Source: Sanguinoderma infundibulare (lineage: Eukaryota > Basidiomycota > Agaricomycetes > Polyporales > Polyporaceae). Taken from it: a stretch of DNA of 64,000 nt. A program made the translations under genes and the position numbers. The notes beneath the pieces were generated by a model. The model had not been told where the DNA came from, ran no database searches, and was given only the letters and a program-made list of their open reading frames with translations. Below, piece after piece: positions 35,756-45,027 of the stretch. Each line of letters opens with the position of its first letter. The stretch's first letter is position 1. Location of the stretch: contig JAVLRN010000011.1 of the NCBI GenBank assembly GCA_032821775.1, positions 558,001 through 622,000 of the forward strand, given 5' to 3'.

Positions 35756-36276
35756 ATGTTCGTCCCGCGTAACCACTACAAAGTGAGAAATACCACTATC
35801 CGATTGCTGGACCGTGCGCGCTAAACGAGAACAGGTTCTGGCGTCGATTCTCAACGACGCCAGTAAAACACGGCACAAGTTCACGTTCGAGGACTTCAAG
35901 GAGGTAGGCGGAGGCGACGGAGAGGTGGATTGAGTTCTGATCGACTGCCAATAGGCCGCGTTCTACCTCAGTTTCGGGATCAAAGCAAAGTCGAACGAGC
36001 TGCTCCCTCCGAGCAAGTTTGGAGGGAACAAGTTCCAGTTCATCAAGGTACGTTCTAGCGACGAGATGTAGAGGCTTTACTGAGATAGCATAGCCCGGCG
36101 CAAAGCTCAACAAGTTCGTCAGCAAGGAAACACAAGACGAGTACGTACTTCGAACGCTATTCATTGTGCTTATACTGAGCTCTCCATGCAGATGGAAGCT
36201 CGTGCTCAATCGAATGTACGGCTGGACGGCCGATACGTTCGAAACGACGTCGGATGACAGCGACCTGTCTGAATAG
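35756..36276 (+). CDS. Small five-exon protein (106 aa), HicA-like pattern
   Basis: Exons 35756-35782, 35835-35903, 35955-36047, 36094-36140 and 36192-36276 join in frame to 106 residues with normal introns, so the gene appears intact although it sits beside a pseudogene. Sequence: HKFTFEDFKEAAFYLSFGI, then KFGGNKFQFIKPG, then EWKLVLNRMYGWTADTF. This is reminiscent of small basidiomycete proteins with a HicA-like dsRBD-type fold (F..DF..A...LGF ... GG...F ... RL...FGW). HicA proteins in bacteria are mRNA interferase toxins; in fungi the role is unknown. The match is from memory and weak. An acidic Ser/Asp tail ends the protein. Confidence 0.5.
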
Positions 36277-37096
36277 GTGATGAATAGTGCGTTCTTAGTT
36301 GTTTGATCTCTCTCTATACTAATGGTGGAGTGCAGGGTTGCGTGGCACGGCGGCAAATTGGCTGGGAGTGGTCATAGCGTTGAAGGGTGTCTCGTATGAT
36401 ACGTATCTCGATCTGTCTGATGGGGCGCACATGTGGATGGTCGGCCATTGGATTGGTACCTCGATTCGGCGACGACTCGTCCTTGGCAACCGTCGTTCCC
36501 ATGTGTTCGTGATTGCTGATCTATCAGTGAAAATACAGATATATTGACTGATAGCACATGACACTGGTTGGCTGTGGGGCAGTGCGCGTCGCTCGTGCGG
36601 TCTCCCGCGTCCCGTCTCTCGTGCCCCGTTCGCCCGCCCCCATTGTCTGGAGTCCCATCTCCGGGTCCCCGTCGCTCGCCCGTCGCCTGTCGTCGTGAGT
36701 TTCTGCGCTCGCATTTGGTGTCTGAAGGCGGCGCCTGTGGCGCAGCCGGTGATCGGTGTGCGACGGTTGCGCTCACGCTCTTGGTAACGTTCAGCCGTCC
36801 CACTCGCTTGCCGATGGTCGGGCTCGGCTTCCCACTAGAACGCGTGGCTCACGCAGCCGTCCCGCTCATTTTCCGACGGCCGTCTCGAGCGGCCCCTCGT
36901 CCTCCTAGCCGTCCCGCCCACTTCCCAATTAATCACCGCCTCCGGTTCGGGAGGCGGGCGCGCTCAACTTCCAGCCGGCCTCGTCACCTCCAGTCATCCC
37001 ACTCGATTCCCGACGGCGGTCTGTCACGTCCTGCTGGTCCCGCCGCGTTCTGTGCCTACGCGAAACAGGAGCGGGGGGGGGCGCGCCGAACACGAC

Positions 37097-37160
37097 ATGA
37101 CGACGCGGACGACGACGACGACGACGACGACGCCGACGACGACGCGGATGACGACGAGTG
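37097..37160 (+). repeat. GAC/GAT microsatellite
   Basis: A run of GAC triplets with GAT, GCC and GCG interruptions. In one frame it would encode poly-aspartate, but no supported gene contains it. Confidence 0.8.
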
Positions 37161-37237
37161 TCGCGGCGGTGGAGGCCACAGGGGAGCGCCGGACACGACG
37201 AGCGCGAAGAGGAACCTGGGCCGAGGTGGGTCAGTCA

Positions 37238-37275
37238 ACTTGCAAGTCCTCGCACGGAGGGACGTACTTGCAAGT
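37238..37275. promoter_or_regulatory. Paired ACTTGCAAGT palindromes, pair 2
   Basis: Exact copies at 37238-37247 and 37266-37275, centres 28 bp apart, ending about 50 bp before the tRNA-like unit. Confidence 0.5.
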
Positions 37276-37325
37276 TTGCGGCCCGAGGATGGCTATGTAT
37301 CGCCTAAACTTTGACTCTATGTCAA

Positions 37326-37415
37326 GCGGTGATAGTCTAGTGGATAAGGTGATCAGTGATTAGCTGTAGGGACCGTATGCCGGGGGTTCGAGCCCGAGGG
37401 GAACCTCTTTTTTTT
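37326..37415 (+). ncRNA. Degenerate tRNA-like Pol III unit
   Basis: TAGTCTAGTGG (37333-37343) fits a Pol III A box and GGTTCGAGCCC (37385-37395) a B box, with typical tRNA spacing. Eight T residues (37408-37415) follow as a Pol III terminator. A D-arm can be drawn (GTCT with AGGT), but the anticodon stem, T-stem and acceptor stem pair poorly, so this is not a functional tRNA. It may be a tRNA pseudogene or the head of a tRNA-derived SINE. Confidence 0.45.
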
Positions 37416-37579
37416 GGAAGCGCTTACCGACTTTTTTGTGCTCGTGATGGTCGCCGGTGAGGCTGACCGACGAGCAGGAGGCGTGGCAATGGTGGGGACG
37501 TCAACGAGGACGGTAGAGGCCGCTATGGGGGTGAGACGAGGTGAGAATGTGGCTGTGTTTTTCGGCGTCTATCCGGGGG

Positions 37580-37622
37580 ACTTGCAAGTGGGAGACGCCT
37601 AATAGGCGTCGAACTTGCAAGT
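37580..37622. promoter_or_regulatory. Paired ACTTGCAAGT palindromes, pair 3, with nested hairpin
   Basis: Copies at 37580-37589 and 37613-37622, centres 33 bp apart. Between them GACGCCT-AAT-AGGCGTC (37594-37610) is a perfect 7-bp inverted repeat, so the whole 43-bp stretch is nearly symmetric. Confidence 0.55.
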
Positions 37623-38762
37623 GTCGTTGTATACTCTACTTACGCGAAACGAGTCGATGCTTACTAAGCGCGAGGGCGTAACACTCGCGTAACCATCTTG
37701 CACCCCAATTGCAACCTGTGCCGCTCCCCACTGTATTGGACCTTTTTCTTCGCGCGTGCGCGGACACAACGATTTGCTGCATCGTGCCTAGGTCGTCCGC
37801 GCGTTCCCATTCCCCAATCCTGGAGACAACGGCGGAGAAATCAACGTTTCCGAGGCGCGCACGAAAGACTTTGGAAGTGAACAAGCTTTCGCGTATCTGC
37901 GTTTAGAAGGTGCTCGGGAAGCGTACCTGACCGCGCGCAACCGACCAGTCGTTCGAACGGGGAAGAATTCGACCTATGCGTCGCACCGAACTGGAGCGGC
38001 ATGTGTCATTTTGCATGCACGGATTCTATCCTGAAGAGGCCCTTGGTAACGTGCTCCTTTCCTTGGTGCAGCAGCAACTTTCGAGTCAGGACTGACCTGA
38101 GTGCTGGTCTTTTACTACAGGCCACGTCGTATGCTGCCTTTAGCGCTCTATGCGTTCTGGACATCACGAGAAGCGTGTCATTGTGATTCAATCGTGCCAT
38201 GAATGAAACACCTCCGAGTCGAAGCCAAGCCTTTCCGCCTCTAGAGATTGCCTGTGCGGGGCCCTTCCCTGTCTTGCAGCAAGGTTCTTATTTATGGGGG
38301 CCATTTGTTGCCTGTTCATCGGCAGGAGCGGTGAATTCTTTGCAGTGGGATGCGGGACCGAGTCCTGTGTAATCGTCCTCCCGCTGGGATATACTCCCAC
38401 TTCCACAGAAGCTGACCACGGGACTACTTACATAGGAAGCCGGTGCTTCGAAGACCCAGACTCGCATCTCGGAAGATATCGCGATATATTGCGGCCATTT
38501 TGGACTGGCTGTGAATGTAACGTAATCGTGTAGATATATGCGGAGTACTGATCTCCGCATCCTCCCCCTTACCCTCATCACCCCACGCGGACTTTCAGCC
38601 ACAGCGGGCCGCCTTGTGCTCATAACGCTGATCACAGCCACGTACATTCGGTGAATTCTGGTGGAAGGCCTCTGAAACAACCGACTTTACCAGGTGCGAG
38701 CCTCCCGGAGTGTACCTACTACCTACAGTTGTTTGAATTTGACCCAACAGAATTTCAACTAG

Positions 38763-39341
38763 ATGGATGTACACGACCAACCAGTCGAAGGCTCCTCCTC
38801 ACTGGGCCCTCCAGATGGACATAGTCCGACCTCGGCAGGTTCTCCCGGGCAGTATGGTCCACCGCCGCTCATGAGTGAGGCGTTCAGCTACCTGGATTCT
38901 GTCAAGGTGGAGTTTGCGGAGCAACCGGACGTGTACCATAAGCAATTCGTGGGTATCTTGGAGGATCATCGGAATGAGCTGTGAGTCGCCCATCGCGTCC
39001 ATTGTTCGAGTACTGCTTCGGATCTGCCTTCGCGCTGTGTGACGTACCTCTATCCACATCCTTCCTCTTTATCCTGTTCCCCTTTCAACCGCTCGTTGCA
39101 TCGTTTACCCAGATCTCGCATTAGCATCGATACTACGGAATTCATCGCACGCGTCTTGAATCTCTTCCGTGGTCATCCCTCTCTCATCGAAGGCTTCAAG
39201 ACCTTTCTGCCTCCTGGCCATCACTTCCAGATCGGCGGCAACGCCGGTCCCGACACAATCACGATTATTACTCCCGCCGGGACTACTACTCGTGCCGCCA
39301 ACGCCACCGTCGAGACCGAGTACATGGGCAGCGGACGGTGA
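38763..39341 (+). CDS. PAH1-only SIN3 mini-gene (144-148 aa)
   Basis: Two exons, 38763-38980 and 39125-39341 (or 39113-39341; both acceptors are in frame), give 144-148 residues. The protein matches the first part of the SIN3 gene at 54.1-59.6 kb: MDVHD start, [20 protein letters not shown], then PAH1 helices EAFSYLDSVKVEFAEQPDVY and RVLNLFRGHPSLIEGFKTFL. It stops shortly after TPAGTTTRAANA. The intron sits at the same codon position (CT|GTGAGT) as in SIN3, and upstream sequence is shared, so this is a DNA-level duplicate with its promoter. No frameshift is visible. PAH1 binds transcription-factor peptides; a free PAH1 could in principle compete with SIN3. Expression is unknown. Confidence 0.72.
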
Positions 39342-39974
39342 GCGAGAGGACCACCCAAATGGTCGCTCCCGAGCTGTGAGCCAGGGACTTCAAGCAAAGG
39401 GTGGGTAGTCCTCGTCAGATGACCGAGTACGTGACGTTGAGGCGGCGGAAGTTGCACAATCCTCGACCATACCCTGTCCCTCGTTGTAAAACACGCGCGA
39501 TAACGGGACGCCCTTGCCCTGCCATCCTCCCTTTCTGTTGCTTGGTATTTTGTCGCGTTTCTTTTTCTCTTCTCTTGGTCTCGTTTCGCCTCTGATATGT
39601 ATCTGTCTCTGTAACTCCGTTCTTGAAAATCTTCGTATACACTTTCTGTATCTAGCCGGGCAGAGCCCACTGGGACTCGGAATTGGGATACGAGGACTTC
39701 GCCACCGTGTTTGACCAGCGACCACGTGATCGAGCTAGGCGCGCGCTGACGGTGCCACTGCCACACTTGGTGGACCGGCTGGACTTGTGGGCACGAGTGT
39801 GTTCAAGCACAGCGGCAAGAGCCGATGTGCAGAGACTCGTCCAAGGCGGCGATCGCGATGGAGGTCGTCCTGCTGACATCATAACCGCACTCCATCACAA
39901 TCGCACACCAACATGTCCCGAAACGGCTGGGGGAGGAGCTCGAGGATGACGTTCTGCTCGTCATCGGGAACTCG
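39342..39974. other. Intergenic interval
   Basis: No gene recognised between the SIN3 mini-gene and the HAM1-like gene. A T/C-rich stretch lies at 39.52-39.6 kb. Confidence 0.45.
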
Positions 39975-39983
39975 GGTATAAAA
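39975..39983 (+). promoter_or_regulatory. TATA box of the HAM1-like gene
   Basis: GTATAAAAG lies 80-90 bp upstream of ATG 40063. Confidence 0.6.
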
Positions 39984-40062
39984 GCTGGCCATCTTCGCGA
40001 CAAGCTCCAATTGAACGTTGGCTTTTCGACCCCCTCTCGATTTCCCTCCAGAACCCTGAACA

Positions 40063-43000
40063 ATGTCTCTCCCACAGGCGCAGAAAGATGTTGCGGACAA
40101 GCCCGCGCCGGTACGTCTGCGCTATCTTCCCTTGACCTCGACTCAGCCCACACGTCGCCTCACCTAGATGTCCGTCGTCGACCCCGTCGACAAGAAGGCA
40201 CTGGCCGCAGACGTCGACCGCAAGCTGCGCTTCTACGGCGTTGTCAAGGCCTTCAGCGAGTCCCGCATGCCCACGAACCAGCAGATCGACCGCTTCCTCA
40301 ACTACTGCCTAGAACATTCGCCCGTCGACACGGCCGAGCTCTCGCACGACGGCCGTCGTCTCGTCCAGGATACGCGCGACATCATCGAGACCGCGCGGCT
40401 GATGGTCCAGCAGAAGAACACCGACGAGCTCTTCCAGAACTTCGTCTGGCACACACGCGACATGGACCTCGACCAGGCGAAGAAGGATCCTAGCGAGGTC
40501 TCCCCCGTCGACAAAGACAAACTCCAAGGTGACGGCCGCCAGGCCGTGCAGCACCTCCGCACCCTGCTCTCGCTCGTCATGACCAACGCCGAGGTCAGGA
40601 AGCTCCTTGCCGACTTCTCCGTCATCGGCCGCGACATCCTCGCCCGCACCGCCAGCAAGGTCGCTGAGAAGGCCAGGCCCGACGAGGACCGCCTGCGCCA
40701 GATCGACGAGCCTGCGCCCCCGGATCAGTTCGTGTCTGCCGGTGGTCGTACCGTTGGCACGGATGAGACTCCGGTGAGTATATGCGTGCATATACCTTGT
40801 ATCTCTTCTCATTTGGACCCTAGGTGTTGGAATCCCGTATCCCTGGCACGAGCACCACTGTAACGCAGCACCCTCGCAAGGAGCTTGGCACTGGAGCCAC
40901 AATCACCCGAGAGGATGGGCAGGTGCAGACCGGGGCTCAAGCGATGGATGAGGCTCAGCAGCGCGCGAATGAAGTTGTTGAAACGGCAAAGGTCTGGACG
41001 GTCCCATGTATTCATGTATGTGGGGATTAACGACAGTGCTCAATAGGCTGAGGGTGAGCGCGAGGCCGACGAGTTCTTCGACGCGGCCAATGAACCTGAA
41101 GACGCTGAGGTGAAGAAATCTGGATTTATGGACAAGCTGCGTGGATATAGGGTATGCATATAGCCACTTTTCCCGCCCTGCACGGTGCTTACTACGTCAT
41201 CTTACGACAACTAATAGGACAACCTCACGGACCGCATTCCCCAGGAGCACAAGGACCGTGCCAACGAGCAATACGACCACGCCAAGCACGTCCTACTTGA
41301 GGAGTACTTCCCAGAGGAGCGCCGCGACCAGTTCATCTATCGCGGCAAGAAGGTCATCGTTGAGTGCCAGAAGCACAAGGACTACCAAGAGTCGATTCAG
41401 TGGCTCCTTGACTTCCTCGAGGAGTATGCGTCCCATGGGAAGACCGTTGCCGGCCACGGTGAGTCTGGCCCAGGGTCTCCAACACCTACTAACGACGGGA
41501 CCAGGTGCCGACTCCCAGAAGAAGCTCGTGTCCGATCCCGCGGTGAAACAGGCCACCTCTGAGCTCCAGACACTACTCGAGCGATTTGCGAATGGGAAGA
41601 GTCTCGGTACTATCGGCGAGGCCATGCAGACTCTTTATGACGACGCACTAGGGGATGAGGAGCTGAGAGACTGGTTCAGGTCTGTGGACTCCTACGTTCG
41701 CAAGGTACGTAGATGCATACATCCCTTTCTCTACACGTGGCTTAATCTCGCGCATATTAGGTCTTGACTGAGCCCGGATTCGTCATCGATTCGAAGTGCA
41801 ACGACGAGGCGAACAGCTTGCGCGAGAGCGGCCGTCGCTTTTACGATGACAAGTACAAGGGGCATTTCGACAACCTCTTCAACACCGCCGGCGACTGGTT
41901 CCGTGCCATGGGTGAAGACCCGCTCAACAAGAGGCATGTTTCCGGCGTGCATTCGCATACTCCCTGCGTATTGCATGCTAACATATGATCGAACAGGTTC
42001 GGCGAGGACTGGGCCCGCCTCACGAAGGACCTTCTCTTCGACAGCGAAGGCAGCCTTAAGTTCAAGCCTGAGCTCTGGCTGGACATCCGCAAGGTCATAC
42101 TGCCCAAAATCATCGACCAGGTTGGCTACGTCCCGATCCCGCGCATTGAGTACACGGACGAGACGCTGGATCTGGTCATCGAGAACCTTGCGCTCTCCGG
42201 CCGCAACCTGTTCCCCAACATCATCAGCATGGAAGCGCACAATTTCGTCCGCTTTAGCCCCTACGACGCCATTTCGTAAGCGTTGCTTCTGCCGTTTCGC
42301 TTATCATGTCCGTTGACGGGAGGAAACAGGGATGAGCACCATCACGACTTCATCCTGACTTTCAGCCAGATCCAGGCGGACATGCGCGACGTTGCCTTCT
42401 ACTTTAAGAAGAAGACCGGGTTCCCCAAGCTCTCCGACTCCGGTCTTGCAGACGTACTGCTCGGCGGCGAGGGTCTGACCGTGACTGCGCACATCGCGTC
42501 TGCAGGCAAGGACAACTCGAGCGTCTTCAAGGTCAAGAATGTGCACGTCAAGGTCGGGACACTCAAGTTCTCCATCCGGGACTCGAAGCACGACGTCCTG
42601 TACAAGACGCTTCGTCCCCTCGCGACGGGTCTAGTCAAGAAGCAGCTCCAGAAGGCCATCGCCGATGCCGTCACCACCGGCCTGGAGTACATCGATGGAC
42701 AGCTCGTCGGCGTGCGGGACCGCATGGCCGAGGCGAAGGCATCTGAGGACAAGACCCGAACCCAAGTCTTGCAAGAGGTATATTCGCCCTGCGCTCCTTG
42801 TGGCGTACATCGGTTTGCTCATGGTAGCATTAGATGTTCCAGCGCAACAAGGAGCAGGCCGAGTCGGCGAAGGGGAAGGCGGACGAGAAGGCGTCACACT
42901 TCAAGGTCGTCGCGCGCCGCGACTCTACGTTGATCAAGGACAAGGGGCACCATGCCGGATGGATAAATCGTGCGCAGGAGCGTGAGGAGGCCGCTCATCG

Positions 43001-43105
43001 CGGCAAGGACTGGCGAAGTGACGCGTAAGTTCTTGACTGTTTTCTGGATGGTGGCGATGATCGGTTGACGCTACATGCGTACTTTCTAGGTTCGCCGTCG
43101 TGTAA
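40063..43105 (+). CDS. HAM1-like protein (DUF5923 + DUF4449), 824 aa
   Basis: Eleven exons (40063-40110, 40168-40773, 40824-40991, 41047-41151, 41218-41458, 41505-41704, 41761-41933, 41997-42275, 42330-42777, 42834-43024, 43090-43105) join in frame to 824 residues. The N-terminal ~500 residues are helical (DRKLRFYGVVKAFSESRMP, NEQYDHAKHVLLEEYFPEE), typical of HAM1_N. The C-terminal part (DIRKVILPKIIDQVGYVPIP, FDSEGSLKFKPELW, LTVTAHIAS) suits HAM1_C, thought to have a BPI-like lipid-binding fold. Relatives are widespread in fungi; a lipid-transfer or membrane-contact role is inferred, not shown. No transmembrane segment or signal peptide is visible. The intron after 41933 would use a GC donor (AG|GCATGT). 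The TATA box is 85 bp upstream. Confidence 0.75.
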
Positions 43106-44082
43106 ACGTCCCGTGCCTTTGGCCGTCGCGTCAGCGCTGGGGTCTTCCTTCCGTTCATTGCGTCTTGCCTCGGACCATTCACGCATTCACGTTATTACGA
43201 CTATCAACGACTATGGACTCATCTTGTTGTATCATTGTACACTCTGGGTCGTTGTTGCATGTCACAATACCCTGCCAGAATCCCTCTAGAAACATTAATT
43301 CATCCATTACCCAGGGTCCCTAATTCGCCTGGTGTCTGCATAGACGTCCTGGACTCCTCGTATGTTTTCTGACTGGCGCCCAGTTACAATCTTGTCTTTC
43401 AGGGTCCGGGCTCGCGGATAATCTTAAAGTCCGTCCCTTCTCTATATTTCTATCCTGTCCTCGAAACTGTGCTTCTAATCAGACATCGTGTCTTGGTTTG
43501 GACCACCAAATGTCGGGTTATCCCAGGCGAAGCACGGGAACCCCCAAGAACCTACGATAGTGCGGGAAGGTAACGCGATTTCGAGTCAAAATAACTAAGC
43601 GATGTCCTAGAGGTACGTAACGTTCAATGTTTTCCCTGATCCGCTAATATTGCCTCTAGTGGCAAGGATCGTCCCGGGAAAACATACATAGCCTTGTTAC
43701 GACCACCGTCGTTTGGCGACGCTCGTCCCTCTCAATCCACTTTGACACTCGGTGCGGTGGTAGAAACGCCATGGGCCAACTGGTGCCTCGAGCCATCAAG
43801 CATGAGGAGTACGTACTGCGTTGTTAACCACGGAGCAGACCAGTGATAAACTGACTATCATATGCCTTGATGCAATCAGTCCAAAATCCAAGTTCATCTG
43901 GAAACGCAAGAGGACTCCGCTTGCACGGCCTGCGCCGGTGACCAACCATCGGCCGCAAGTTGGTGCGATTCCCATTGACGTATGAGAGCGGGTCATCGAT
44001 CTCTGTGGGGATGATGACTCTATGCCGGTTCCCAGCAGGCCGTCCATGAAGCTCGCTCACGGACGGGTGGGGCGTACAAGAC
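43106..44082. other. Interval before the nuclease fragment
   Basis: No gene recognised. The 5' half of an S1/P1 nuclease would be expected here, but its WGxxGH start and metal-ligand motifs were not found. Confidence 0.45.
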
Positions 44083-44730
44083 GTGGCGCGTAAGGCCTGG
44101 GTGCCTCGTGGACGCTACAACCTCCTCGCGGACGTGTGCATCTCGCGAGCGGAGCACCTCGACCTCCTCCTCGAGGTTCTCGCGGTCCATCCAGCGTGGG
44201 CTGCGCAGATCGTCAAGTTCGCAGTCAACGCGCAGCCCCCGCCGGAGGCGTACGAGTCTGGCCTTCAAGACCGCATGCAGTCGCCTCTCTCCCTGGGCCA
44301 CCAGGCGGCAGTCGCGATCACGGCACCCGCGGGGGCGGAGAAGCGGTGGGACGACGGCACGTTGTGCCCTTACGCGTGGGCGAAGCCTATCCACGCCCTC
44401 GACTGCGAGCTGCCCGTGTGGCCGCACGAGCTCGACCAGGGCGGGCATCACGACGGGCTCGACTCGGAGCGCGACCACGGGCACAGGCACGAGTACGACC
44501 TCGCGGAGGAGCTGGCGGACTTCGAGGACATGTTCGGCATCCACGTCGAGTCGGCACGGCGACCACCGCGGCACCCTGAGCTGGTCGAGCTCGACATGCC
44601 GGCGTACGCGGGGAAGATCGCGGACGGGTGGGTCGTGGAGCGGCTGCTTGCGATGGCTGGGGTGCGGCTTGCGGGGCTGTTGACAGATATCGTCCATGAT
44701 GTTTCTGGAGGGGTCCCAGCTAGGGCATGA
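44083..44730 (+). pseudogene. S1/P1 nuclease, C-terminal fragment
   Basis: A 215-codon open frame whose second half matches basidiomycete S1/P1 nucleases: WDDGTLCPYAWAKPIHALDC, then LPVWPHELDQ, a His/Asp-rich loop (HDGLDSERDHGHRHEYD), then AYAGKIADGWVVERLLAM and AGVRLAGLLTDIV at the C-terminal helix. The intact enzymes are secreted zinc nucleases of about 300 residues that begin with Trp and use His/Asp ligands along the N-terminal half. Here that half is missing and the first ~60 residues (RGRYNLLADVCISRAEH) look unrelated. No signal peptide is present. Hence a truncated, probably non-functional copy, unless the start lies in an unrecognised upstream exon. The identification rests on remembered family sequence. 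Confidence 0.5.
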
Positions 44731-45027
44731 ATCTGCTGAGCGTCGGGATCAGATGATTGTATACGTGCAGGGACTGATATACCCTTGCATACCAGATGTA
44801 TGATACCCTGATTTAGAATCGGGTTGGCGTATGTGTGCTTGGTGAGCCTTACTATATTACAATACCCTTGCGCGATGGCGCGAACCCGGCAGCGCCGGTC
44901 CCTACTGATTCTGTTCCATGGATAAATTATGATTACACTCCAAGAAAAATGTTGAGACGGAAGCCAAGGCACGATTCCTATCAGAGTCCGTCCCCGCAGT
45001 GGACCAGACACCACGAATCTATGATGT
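44731..45027. other. Short convergent intergenic gap
   Basis: Nothing recognised; it lies between convergent 3' ends of the nuclease fragment and the DUF6533 gene. Confidence 0.4.

Larger units (their letters stand above)
36277..38762. other. Repeat-rich interval with tRNA-like unit and palindromes
   Basis: No conserved protein gene. 36.5-37.05 kb holds degenerate copies of a GC-rich unit built around GCCGTCCCGCTCA..TTCCGACGG, and the long frame through it has low complexity. 37.6-38.6 kb holds nothing recognisable. The last ~100 bp before 38763 resemble the SIN3 upstream region (shared CCAGGTGCGAGC at 38690). Confidence 0.5.

Noticed and set aside
36568..37314. Plus-strand frame of 248 codons with poly-Asp
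   Set aside because: It crosses degenerate GC repeats and a GAC microsatellite; Pro/Arg/Ser-rich with no conserved motif.
39221..39766. Minus-strand frame of 181 codons over the SIN3 mini-gene
   Set aside because: Antisense to the PAH1 exon; no independent motif.
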